Origin: Prostheceraeus crozeri
Taxonomy: Eukaryota; Platyhelminthes; Polycladida; Euryleptidae
Length of the DNA stretch: 64,000 nucleotides
Reading direction: 5' to 3'
NCBI GenBank assembly: GCA_907163375.1
Contig: CAJQUW010011065.1
Location: 496,001-560,000 of the forward strand
The position numbers were made by a program, and so were the translations under genes. The first letter of the stretch is position 1. Each line of letters opens with the position of its first letter. The notes below the pieces were generated by a model, which did no database searches, was not told the origin of the DNA, and saw only the letters and a program-made list of their open reading frames with translations. Below, in pieces: positions 14,659-25,874 of the stretch.

Positions 14659-15780
14659 GTACATGTATATCAGATGGCATAAGCTGGATGGCAAATGAAC
14701 AACTGAGGATACACTAACCTGGGGTCATTTTGGAGCAAATGCAAGATACAGATGTAAAAAAATACAAATACCTGGGTTTCATCATTGAACACACACAGTC
14801 GTGAACCAGGTGATTTGTGATATATTCAAGATAGGTCTCTATTGATTTTTTTAAAAATGATACTGAAAGTCTTTAGTAGCGTTGAATATTTGTTTTTTGA
14901 AAAAAAGATGCAACTGTTTCTTAGATAGGCTCTTCTACTTCTTAGGATTGCTACTTCGACAAAGAGCTTTGATAATAACAATCGCATTTGTACTTGAAAT
15001 TACTAGTGTGTTTCTGCCACTACGTGTGAATATCTCAGCTCTTAGAAATGAGTTGCAACATTTATTGGGAATAATAAACAATAACAGAGTGTTCTAGTAA
15101 TATAGGCTAAAAAGTCATTTGCAGAATGCAGAAAAAAATCTGGTAAGCATATCTAAGAATAAAAAATCCTATGAATTGTATTTGTATGATTTTAGAGATT
15201 ATTTTTAGTGAAATCGAATTTTGAAGAAGCTCCCTTCACGTCACTACGTTAAATTACAATTAAAATCCTCAAAATGCGGTAAAAGAGGAAATAGACATAT
15301 TTATGAGAAGATATCTGGTATGCTATACAACTATATTATATACCTAGAATAACATGGCATAATGAATCCATTACATGACATAAAAATTTAATACCAAAAA
15401 TCTGATGAAACTTGTGAATAGCCTGCTACAAAATGTGCAAAAAAAGTAGGCCTAATTTTTCGACGCCAAAGAAGCTTGGACTGCTTAGATGAACAATGCA
15501 AAAAAAACTATCAATGTTTGCTGCACCATTCATATAATTGAAAAAGGTTATTGACTTCACAATTGGTCGTCTTATACTGTTTATTTCGACGAACGAAGTA
15601 TTCCCCAGGATGATGAGCTGCGCTGCCACCTGCAAAATTTTTGTATTTCTAGCATCTTCTTCTCGATGAATTTATTCGATTACCTAGTAAATGCTGAGTG
15701 TATGACGACCGAGTGTACGTCGAATGGTTCGATTGATAGAGAAAGAAAATTAAAAAAAGAGAAATAAATTAACCTGTTGC
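14659..15780. other. Spacer between inverted minisatellite blocks
   Basis: Unique AT-rich sequence separating the two oppositely oriented minisatellite arrays. No supported coding region. The pair of arrays could make this the loop of a large foldback structure. Confidence 0.5.
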
Positions 15781-16052
15781 CTTTGTGTCCTCCTGCTCTT
15801 TTGTCCAATGCTCTCTTGCCCTCTTGCCCTCTTGCTCTTTAGTCCTTTGCTCTTATGTCCCGCTACCCTTTTGTCCAATACTCTCTTCACTTGACCCCCT
15901 GCTCTTTTGTCTCTTGTTCTCGTGGCCTCCTGCCCTGTTGCCTTTTGCTCTTATGTCCCTCTGCTCTCTTGTCTTTTGCTCTTGTGTCCCTCTGCTCCCA
16001 TGTCAGTCCCTCTGCTCCTCTGCTCCTCTGCTCCTCTGCTCCTATGTCCCCC
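15781..16052 (-). repeat. Minisatellite, reverse orientation
   Basis: A pyrimidine-rich array of units such as CTCTTTTGTCC and TGCTCTCTTGCCC, which is the complement of the array at 13705-14658. Near its right end it becomes a short TGCTCC run repeated about five times. The plus-strand frames here are repeat artefacts. Confidence 0.8.
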
Positions 16053-17160
16053 CTGATCGAGTATGCCTTGATGAGCGATGCGGGCCTAAGCCTGAATATT
16101 CCCGATAAGGCGGGTCCTGGACAGAAAACGCAGACTCATTTTCAAGCCTGAGTGTGACTTTATCTGAACAAAAACAGCTCTGTTGTCATCGTAAATTGTG
16201 CAATTCAAACTCAATATTGTTTTATTGCGTAGAAAATATGCATTTACATGGCTTCATTTTTAACTGACAGCCTTCCTTATTCACTGTTGCTTCAGATTGA
16301 TATCGTTTTCAGCATGTCAACAAAAGCAGTTGGCAAGTCGGTGAAGCAAATCGAAGTAAGCACATTTAAATTAATGTCTATTGTATGATGCGTGTATGCA
16401 CCCTAATCACTCAAAGTCTGTGACATGTTCCTTTGATATCTAGCTTCATTGGTTGTATTATTCTTTCCAAAAAAATTGTGGCAATCTAATTTTCCCAATG
16501 ACATAAGCTTTGAGATCTTCTCTAAAATGTGGGTAGAAATCGACCCCACAACGCTCTTGTGAGAATAACGAATTCAATAAATAAATATTTCAAGAGACGG
16601 CAGCCAAGGATGAGTGTTCTTTTATTATCATCAACTATTGAATTATTTGAATAATTAGTTACTTAGTTTAATCGTGAAAATCATTTGTGGATTGGCTCAA
16701 GTATAGGATTCATACAGAATCATTTTAACAATTTCATCCTCTTCTAATGGAAATAATAGTAACAATCAGCAAAAGGACAACTTATTTAACAATTGCTACT
16801 GTCTGTGATGAATTTGAGCTCATTACAGAGGCGCCGACATAATTTTGTCATACTCCTGTATTTTGTGACAACTCATCTTCATTGATAACAACTACAATTT
16901 TTATTGTTTCCTTTCCTAACAAAATTATCTACGTGTTTTGAAATTTTTCCATCAGCAACACGCATCTCAAACAGTTCGTTCACCGGAATTCGGACTAGCT
17001 TCTTCATTGTATCTTTTCCGTTATTAGACATTGAAGTGCAAAGATATTTAATGTCAATGAGCGCGATGTATTGAGTTATGAAGATCGATCGAACACAGTG
17101 CACGCATACATTTTGCTTAGAACATCATTTAGATGAAAATACAAGAATATGTTAGATAGG
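16053..17160. other. Intergenic DNA, no gene recognised
   Basis: No supported coding region or structured RNA. It ends at the target duplication of the hAT-like element that starts at 17169. Confidence 0.5.
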
Positions 17161-17168
17161 ATTCGATG

Positions 17169-19179
17169 CAGTGAATTCAATCTCGAGATTTCAACCATTT
17201 TTAGGCGTTCAATATCTCGAGATTCCAATGCCGAGATGACTTTCCATCGGAAAGATTATTACTCTTTAATATTATTCTAACTGCCATGATCATTAATTTC
17301 AGACATAAATTGATTTTTATGAAATAATTTTTCTAAATCTTACATGTTATTACAAAATGTTGATTGACAAATAAAACATTGCGCAGGCAATTGTGCGCAA
17401 AACTGCGAATTTCCTGACAAATATTTCGACATTGACAGAGAGACTTTGATATACAAAAGGAGCAATTGGCACGCCTTGATTAAGAATCATGGCCAGAAGA
17501 TAACGGGCCTCTCGTCATGCTTGCGGGAATTCAAAGAGCTTTTGTGTCAATGGAGACAAAGAATATTTGCGTGCACGGTGCACGGAATACTGTGTTATTC
17601 GGAGTTGACTAAGGAATACCGACCTCTTCCAACCCACTTTCATACTGAACACAAAAATCGTGAATTTGAAATGATTTTGCACCATTATTGATGCTGTGAA
17701 ATATTCAAAAAAATATTTCTTTCGGACGACATAGTCAATTCCGTGATAGCGCTAATAGTACCTATTTGGATTTAGGTTAGGAGAACTGTCGACAAAAAGT
17801 ACTGTGTTGTGTACAAATGTGCACAGTAACAACTTTTATATCCCTGAATCTTCATTGAAAAAGATCATCTTCCGGCTTGTAAGAGCCTCTTTATGGAAAT
17901 GACTCACTAAAGTTTGATGTATGTTGTGCACTAAATAGTATTATAGTCGTAGTTTCACATGGCAAGCTCTATATGCATCATAAATTTAACTAAAGAGTGT
18001 ATAGCCTGTACATGCACATTATAAAGCGCGCTTTCATCATTTTCACTAATTGCCCTAGTGAATTAGTTTTCCAGATTTGTTGCATTTCTTCCATTCAAGT
18101 TTAAATTTCTCATAACTTTTAAAGCTCAGTTTAGACCAAAATAGTCCCCATCCTTCATTTGAGCTTTCTTGTATAGATATTAAGCCTACCTGGTACCGGC
18201 ATTAGGCCCTACTTACAGAAAGGTCATCCACTTAGAAGAGATGAGACATATTTCGGCAAGAGTTGAGTAGCTCAATTGCTTCGATTACTCAACTATTTCA
18301 GTCAAGTTGTTTTGACATCACTGTGAAGGTGACGGATTCTATTTACTTTCTGTATGCTATTTTGCCCACTTATTGTCAAGAATCCGGTAATTCAATTCAT
18401 CCGCTAAGTTTTCGCCTGGTCCAACTGAACATTTAGAGTTTAGATTAACAGAATTATTCTCACTTGCGATAATGAAGTTTTAAATTTTTGGAGGCATTAT
18501 TTTATCGTAGGGCCTATTACTAAGTAAATAAGGATTGTTCACTAATCTGAAATGAAATATTTCTACAATTTTGAATAAAGACGGAATAACGAAATTAAGT
18601 CATTGTCTTGAGTTCCTGTTGAGTACTGCATTTATAGAGTCATATTCTGGCGCCGATTATGTGGTGCGAACATGACAATCTTGACATCTGTACTTGGTCA
18701 TCTTACTTGAGGGTCAATCGGAAAACCGAAGTGTGGCACCATTCAGCAGGTGCTTGATTTTGAAAGGATTGGTGATGAATTAATACCCATACGAAAAAAT
18801 TAGTACCGGTGCTTCAATAACCTTTGTCATGCTAGCCTGGGAGTCCAGGTGACTTCGTTATGGCAGAATACAATTTTCAGGTCCGAGGATATTTTAATGC
18901 ATCTATGTACTAAATTGTGTCAATGAATGCCAAATGTAGTCCAGATTTGTGTTGTAATCGTATTTTCAATTCCGAACAGGACTGCGTAATTGAATAGGGC
19001 CTGCAATAAGATAAAGTGTACAGTACTCGTAATTGGTAATTGCATGTAATTAATTGTACTTTCTGAGAAACTAGCACAAATCTCTGCAGGCCTGTTTGCA
19101 ATCTCGATTTCAAGATCTCGAGATCTCAGTATTTGGAAATTTTAAACTCGAGATCCCGGGATCGAGATTGAATTCACCA
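17169..19179. mobile_element. Non-autonomous hAT-like transposon with exact 8-bp target duplication
   Basis: The element is bounded by perfect 8-bp direct repeats ATTCGATG (17161-17168 and 19180-19187). Just inside, the two ends are inverted copies: CAGTGAATTCAATCTCGA on the left and TGGTGAATTCAATCTCGA on the right strand, 16 of 18 bases equal. Both ends carry extra TCTCGAGAT palindromes as subterminal motifs (near 17185, 17213, 19110 and 19148). The 2.0 kb interior has no transposase frame. An 8-bp duplication and a CAGTG start point to hAT; assignment to a named family needs a database. Confidence 0.7.
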
Positions 19180-19187
19180 ATTCGATG

Positions 19188-20374
19188 ACCACAAAAGTTC
19201 GATCTTGAAAAGACAATCGGGTTTCGTGTCGTGGTGAGCCTTGTCATTCGTATTCGTGTTCGCGTTTTGACAATTAGAGTCGTGCTTTAATCTCTTGTTG
19301 ACAATAATTCATTGCAAAATTTTAAATCGAGATAGCTTATTGATTAAATCTGTTCAAGCTATCTAGAATACATTATTTCACTACGATAAACGATAAATAA
19401 ACAGAATTCCTTCAAACTACTTGCACAGCTAAATTGCAAGACCAATACACGTGCATTCTGTATTTGTATATGCATAGAATTGACAAATGCATGGGCCACG
19501 AGCATCAAATGTATTCTGTGTGGTCCCGCAGTAAGTTGGTGGACCGAGCGCGCTACCTACTACCCGATTTTGAGCATAGCAGTGTACACCTCGTGTACGC
19601 CATTTGCAAACCCAGCCATTTCCGCTACATGTGACGTGCATTTTCAACTGTCGGGTTTGTCATAAACAATAAACGGTGTACTCTGAATCTAGCATAGCGT
19701 GATAAGCGGCAGATTCCTATTACTTTTAGATCGGCCACTGGTCTCCAGCCATTTTTTCTTCCAAGTCAAGCGATCACTGATAAGCAAATTGCTTCATTTG
19801 TGCATCATAAGTCCATTTTATATATTCTTTCTTTTCTCAGTTGTTCCAGAGGAACTCATTTATTAATATTATTGCCGATTGTCCATTATGTGAATAATAC
19901 ATAACACTTTAAAGTATGAGCAGAAAATATGATTGCATGGCAACACACACTGCAGAGCATAGGCTATAGTGCACATCACCAACCATCCCCTCATATACTC
20001 GTATGTTCTACAGTTCGTTGTTCGAATGTGTGCTGATCGCAACATGTACATGAACAGCAATTAGCTGGAGAATATATACGGTATTCGGTAGTTGTTGACG
20101 CGTTGTACTTTAGCATGTGTGCTCTGTATCTTTTTTTAAGAGTGTAACACCATGTACTCATATTGTGTTAATCTTATACTGATAGGCATCCTGAATACAG
20201 ATTTGATAAAACTTGTTCATCAGGAATAAAACCTGATGACGCACGGGAGTTAATTTTGAGAAAATTTATGACTGAAAATATTTATTCCAAATGAATAATG
20301 TTTGACTTAAGATTTGCGTGTGCATTTTTACGACATGGGTACAGTGAAGTGAGATCAAATTCCTATGCAAAATG
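19188..20374. other. Intergenic DNA, no gene recognised
   Basis: Short frames around 19429-19665 overlap on both strands and resemble nothing I recognise. No supported feature. Confidence 0.5.
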
Positions 20375-20447
20375 TGTACGACAATTGGGACTGGAGACCA
20401 TAGCCATCCAGGTTGCTTGGTGCTCTACCAAGTGAGTTATAGATCAC
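20375..20447 (-). repeat. tRNA-derived SINE head (degenerate tRNA-like sequence)
   Basis: On the minus strand a 73-base stretch has a near-perfect polymerase III A box and D arm (TAACTCACTTGGTAGAGCA; tRNAs usually read TAGCTCAGTTGGTAGAGCA). A weaker B box (GGTCTCCAGTCCC, against GGTTCGANTCC) follows at the right distance. The anticodon stem is mismatched and the U before the anticodon is absent, so this is not a working tRNA gene but a tRNA-derived element or tRNA relic. Confidence 0.5.
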
Positions 20448-22664
20448 ATGCATGATCGAATTCAATCGGCAGAATCAAGTACTTTCAGTAAACACTCAGT
20501 ATTTCAGTAACAAAATATATTTTGTCGACATTTATAAAATCTTTGTTGATTTGTTTCCGCTACCTTTTCAGGTAAAGTCTGACAAGTGTCCTCTCACAAC
20601 ACATTCGATAAACCTGCTTAAGTTTGACATTCAAGGATGAATTCTTCGATTTCACGGGGATAGGGTTGTTTTTTACAGTTTTTAATGCACAAGTTATTCA
20701 GGCATTTGTATCAGCGAAATCCTGATGATAGGTCGGCAAACATGTTGTGTTGTTTTCCAAATTACTTGTTTTGCTTATAAAAATGCAGAAGGAGCCAGTT
20801 AAAGAAAAATCTAAGTTGTAAATTACTTAGCCCATGCTTCATGAAGATCAACAACGAATTGGCATCTATTTAAGATAAATAGATCAATTCAAAAATTGAG
20901 GCTATCTTTGCAAATACGAATAATGTCTTCAATGATTTATAACAAAGTCAAATAATTGAAATAATGGAATGAATATTACGAGAAGTCGAATGGAGTTTCA
21001 AGAACGTTTAAGAGTGATGTACCTGTTTTAGTTCGATATTGGTTATATTATCGTGCTTTTGAAATGTCACCAGTCATCACATGAAGTTTTCAAGTAGGTA
21101 ACATCCGAAGCACTTCCGAATCTAATTGAATATTTCGACGTCGATTGATGCAGTTATAGAAAGCTTGAACGTGAATCAGTCGTAATGGAAAATACGCTTA
21201 TAGTTAATCGCTATCTATTTGATTGTGAGGTTGAAGATTGCATGCTCTCAACCAATAAGTAGACTTCATACTTTTGCTGTTTCGCAATTGTTGCGCGCAT
21301 CTGCTCATAAGTTCTTCGGAAGCATGCTGTGAGGAATATTTTAATTTATCATCACTCTAATTATTCTTCGTTCACATACAAAAAGGTTCGTTTAGTGCGG
21401 AAGTGTTTACAGTTTGCTGTGGTCAGGAGCTAATACCGGAGCTTCCCAAACCTTTGACAATTTCCCGTTAATTTAGAGCAATCACATGATTGCGTAATGC
21501 TCAAGTAGTGCTAACCCAAATAATCAGTCGTTTCTTCAAATGCTCAAACATGACGCTTGAAATATGCTTGTACTGGTAAGTTGAAATATTTTGATCTTTC
21601 GACTGATGTAAGGATTTTTCAGAAGACAGCTTTTCATCAGTTTTCAAATGCTTGTTGCGATGCAAAATGTTGGTGAGGCGATATAGGAGTACCAATTGTT
21701 GCCTTCACCTGTGAAATCATGGATAAGGAAGTCATAAATTCACTCCCACGCTCGAGCTCCTGTGAACCTACACTAGAAACGTGTATTCGTATCTGTTCTT
21801 TTCTATCAATTTCAGTGAAGATTCAATTTTAAAGACAAAAAACAAATGCAGATTAGCAGCTGCAGTGATTACAGGCCATAATCTGAAACAGATTTATAGC
21901 GAGCCGGACTGAATTGGATATGGGCTGACCGACACGGGCTGATATTTTTGGAAAGAAACAAGACCAGACTGTAACTGAAAATCCATCTTCAATTTTTGTA
22001 AAAAAGGATGAAACTTATGTAATCATGTTTTGATTGCTATTAGATATCTTGATGCAAATCACATAATGCTGAGTCTAATGACGCACATATACGCCCGTAG
22101 AAAAATGGAATTCACAGAAATTTAAGGCCAAATTATCTGTAACTGGATTTTCTAATATATACATGTATATATCGATTTCATTAACAAAGTGAGCTCTTGA
22201 TGCTGGTGTTATATGACTCATATATATTCTCATCATTTGAAATATGTTCCGAGTTGAATCGATCTTACCTTCGCACTGAATATATCTATCGCTTGATTAT
22301 GTATAACCAAATTTTAATTCTCCTTAGCTTGTGATAAAATTGTTCTAAAATTTATCAAGTTAACAGATTCAAATATAAGACACCGTGAATGTTTAGTAGG
22401 CCAACAGCATATCCCTTACATCACTGTAATGTAAGTTGTGTAGCTTATGTTCCAGAAAATGATGACCTACCTCCAAAATGCTTCAATTTTATTGACAAAA
22501 AGAGGTCAAAAACCGTGGAAATCTAGATTTTTCAGCTTTGCGCTTTTAGAAGTACGTGTATCTGTATCTGACTGGTTTTAATTACTTCCTTTCGTGATCT
22601 GTTTGAGTTTTTCTTTGCAGCTCTGTATTTTTGCTATCTGCTTTAATAATTGCTATTAGCTAAA
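20448..22664. other. Intergenic DNA, no gene recognised
   Basis: No coding region, RNA gene or repeat boundary that I can support. Confidence 0.5.
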
Positions 22665-22746
22665 TCCGACAGATCTTCGGCGTCCAGAGCCTTCTGATTT
22701 TTTGCAAGATCGGTCACTGAAGGCTGGACGCCGAAGATCTGTCGGA
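22665..22746. repeat. Long near-perfect hairpin (foldback)
   Basis: Two 23-base arms (22665-22687 and 22724-22746) are exact reverse complements, starting TCCGACAGATCTTCGGCG. After a two-base bulge the pairing continues for five more bases (CCTTC with GAAGG), around a loop of about 24 bases. GC-rich compared with its surroundings. It may be the remnant of a small foldback transposon or a hairpin RNA; no flanking target duplication was found. Confidence 0.8.
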
Positions 22747-23593
22747 ATTTTTAACTGAAGTTATTATAGAGGACCGAAAACTGATTGAGTAGTTTTACCT
22801 ACCTTTTCTACCAAAAATCATATGATCTCCGGTCGTGTGGCCAATTATGCAAAAGATAATTGACCAATTGACAGCAATTCAGATTCCCAGCGGCTATCAC
22901 CAGTTGAGTGCCCGTCCAGCAGATGGCATAGACTTTGACGAAATATTGTCTCAAACGGAAGGAATGCTGAACCTCCATTGAAAATCCGATTTTATGTCAG
23001 GTGACAGTCAACTAAGTCCAAAAAGTTATCATGACCCTAGATGATACTTTCATGAAAAAATCTTGAGTCTTGCCAAGTCTTGCGCACAATGCAAAATGAC
23101 ACACAAAATTATGCTGCACATGGATTGTATAAGAACATTTGTTAGATTTTATCAACGCACTAGGATAAATGGAGAAACCGGTTTATCGGAGCAGTAGTGG
23201 CTGAATGTGCACCAAAAGCTGAGTTTAAAATTCAAACACTTCAAATTATCATCATTTTCGTGCCCTTTCAATTCATCATTTCCTGTCCATTTATTTTTCA
23301 TGAAGTTCATGCTTGTCTATAAAGTTCAGGTTTTATTAAATATTTTGTTTAGAATGTCTTATGTTGTTAGCTACGCACTGATACTTAAAGGTGGATTTGC
23401 TTCGACTGACAGCTTTTGGCCGGGCTGCTTTCATCGACATTCTTCTTTAGCATTGGCTATTTTGCAGGTACCTAAGATTCATCAATGCATATTCCCAGCT
23501 TCCATGTGCATCTTTTTTATGTTTATAGATGGATTTGAATGAAAAATTACACAATTATGCAATACGCCTAATACCATAGCCTACACATTAGCG
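22747..23593. other. Intergenic DNA, no gene recognised
   Basis: A 111-codon frame at 23207-23542 has no recognisable features and no support beyond its length. Otherwise nothing seen. Confidence 0.5.
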
Positions 23594-25120
23594 CAGTGGT
23601 GGGCAACGAATGGACTGCCGGGACATTTTGTGTCCGGACCGCATGTCAACCGCAAGATTTTGACAGGCCAACATCTTTTTCAAATTTTTTTGCTGAATTT
23701 CATTTGTATACTATTACACTAATATGTATTTCGTATACTCGATTGGCATTAGCATGCGACTTCCATTTGTGAAGCCCATACACGGCTTCTGAAAGCCGTA
23801 TATGTTTGGGTGACATATGAGCACGTATGTATATGTAGTATGATCTACAATTGTAGCAAAATCAGTGCGGTTTTCAGGCGGACAGTCACACTACACTTAC
23901 ACGTTTTTTTCGATGAAATAAAGTAATGTCGATCAAATCACGAAAACAGTCAAATTGCCGTTTAATTACACAAAATAAAAGCTTCCATGATTTGTTATAC
24001 GCGTATTCGCTCGTCAATGCTCACATGAATTATAGAAAGTAAGTTATGAATACACATTTTATTGGCGTAGCACTTCACAAATAAAAATCTAGCAAGAATA
24101 CTTGAAAGAAAATTTGGTTCCACGTCAAAATGGTCTTCGTGCAAAAAGGTCTCCAAAATAGTATTTTAAACTTTCCAAGAGGAAACCACAAAATAGAATT
24201 TTAATAACAGATGAGTTTTCTGCAACATCTAAAATCTAGAGTTTTGTTAAAATTTTAGCCGAAAAAGACTATTGACTTTCTGGCTATTGTACTTTAACAG
24301 AATCGTACACTGTCAACTGCTCACTACCAAACACACACGAACGTTGGAAACCAAAGTATATTTTGATATGTTGTTTTTGATCAGCCAATTAATCAGGGAG
24401 TTGTTCGTATCGCTACATATCACTAAGCACACACAATTTATCCGAAATGAATTCAATATTCGAATGCAAAACATGCCAAAATCTTTGTAAATAAATATAC
24501 CAGAATCTCGCATCAATAGTTGGACTCAAATTGCATGCGAATTTGGCATCTAGCAACTTACAATATAGTTTTAGTGCTGCTGAAAACGTTCCTGTTGTCA
24601 AATTTTAAACTTGTGGCTTCCCTTGGACAGTTTCAAAAATACCATTTTGACTTGACGCCAAAATTTTGGATAGTAAAAATCACATGTCTTCATACGATTG
24701 GTTTCCTTCATACGCAGCCTACTTTATGTATTTGCTGTATAAATCTATTGCAGCGTGGCTTTTTACATAGTGAAACATGCTCAGCAAGAGCACGATGGGA
24801 CCTATAGCATAAGCTCACAGATAATTACTATGTCACTAATGCTTATGCTGAGAAGATATTCATTGCGCAAGGAACATGATTTGAGCATTTGAATATGAAT
24901 TTTTGTGCCATCTTGCTGCTCACATTGTTATTAGCAAATGATTTTTTGCAAATTCTAAGGAAGGAATCCCTTGCCTCAAAATCAGAAGCACCTTTTAAAG
25001 ATCAAAGTCGGAATGGGTCATTTTCACATCATAGATTCAAGTAACGTGCAGACGTCAGATATGAGAAATGGTGGCGGGCCACCCAATATGTTCCGGCGGG
25101 TCACACGTTGCCCACCACTG
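23594..25120 (+). mobile_element. Non-autonomous hAT-type DNA transposon, copy B
   Basis: Ends are CAGTGGTGGGCAACG and its exact inverse CGTTGCCCACCACTG, 15 of 15 bases. Internal stretches match the copy at 3713-4709 in opposite orientation, for example the GTTTGGGTGACATATG segment near 23808 and the AAGTCGGAATGGGTCATTTT segment near 25003. The flanking 8-mers (CATTAGCG and TTTTAAAA) do not match, so one flank may have been rearranged. No transposase frame. Confidence 0.7.
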
Positions 25121-25739
25121 TTTTAAAACATAAACCCATTTCCAGCTACCTGAATATTTCTATTTTGATGGTTGAGTTTGACACATTTATGTACACATGG
25201 AAAGGCCCTTGTATTATCTTTATTTTGGGCTCTCATGTTCTGTTTAGAAAGTGTTCTGTTTGGTGTTGTACATGTATATTTGTGACAACTTGATAAATTG
25301 AGCTGAAAAATTCACTTGCAATAGCAATTTAGTTTGACCGGTGAATTGGTGCTAAACATTTCCAAGAGGTGACATGCTAATTAATCTGGTGACTAAAGAC
25401 AGTAAAGATAACCTGTTTCTTGGTGGAATTCCGCCGTTCCCTCCTGTGGAATGTACTTTATTCATGCGGTGACAAATCTGGGCTACCTTGGGAAGCGTGA
25501 TGCGTGCAGTCAGCGTTATATGGTACCACATAATTTATAACTTACATACCACGTAGATAGACCAGTTACTGTCACCATTTGGTCTACGTTTGGCATTGTT
25601 TTTGTAATAAAATTCCCCTCATGATAACTTCCAACAACGATCATAGTTGGATCAAAAACGCAAATTAATCATGATTCGAAACAGAAAAGATCACTCCCTT
25701 CTTGAGTAAACCACGATATATTGTAATAAGATAAATAGC
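25121..25739. other. Intergenic DNA leading into the retroelement 3' end
   Basis: No gene. The segment just left of 25740 may already belong to the 3' terminal region of the Penelope-like element, but its boundary cannot be fixed without another copy. Confidence 0.4.
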
Positions 25740-25754
25740 TAAAACTTTGTACAG

Positions 25755-25793
25755 TGGCATACGTTTCGCGACTCAGTCGCTGCCTCAGTGCCA
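25755..25793 (-). ncRNA. Hammerhead-ribozyme-like motif of a Penelope-like element
   Basis: On the minus strand the order is TGGCA, CTGAGGCA, a GCGAC-TGA-GTCGC hairpin, GAAACGTA, then TGCCA. This gives an outer stem (TGGCA with TGCCA), a perfect 5-bp stem II and the diagnostic GAAAC after it, as in the minimal type I hammerheads known from Penelope-like elements. The usual CUGAUGA box reads CTGAGGC here, so activity is doubtful. ACGT after GAAA is self-complementary, which fits the dimeric form proposed for these ribozymes. Confidence 0.45.
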
Positions 25794-25874
25794 AATAAAC
25801 TAAAACGGAAGGTGACAGAACACTGTGTGTGGACTTAAATAGGTACGGATCGATTGCTTAGACGCGAGTATTCA

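Noticed and set aside
13626-14694. Long minus-strand ORFs rich in Cys, Leu, Ser and Pro
   Set aside because: They are the translation of a purine-rich minisatellite; three overlapping frames are open, as expected for a short repeated unit without stops.
20375-20447. Functional tRNA gene
   Set aside because: Anticodon stem is mismatched and the conserved U before the anticodon is missing; better explained as a tRNA-derived SINE or relic.
23207-23542. 111-codon ORF rich in Phe, Leu and Ser
   Set aside because: Composition fits AT-rich non-coding DNA; no domain, no splice context.
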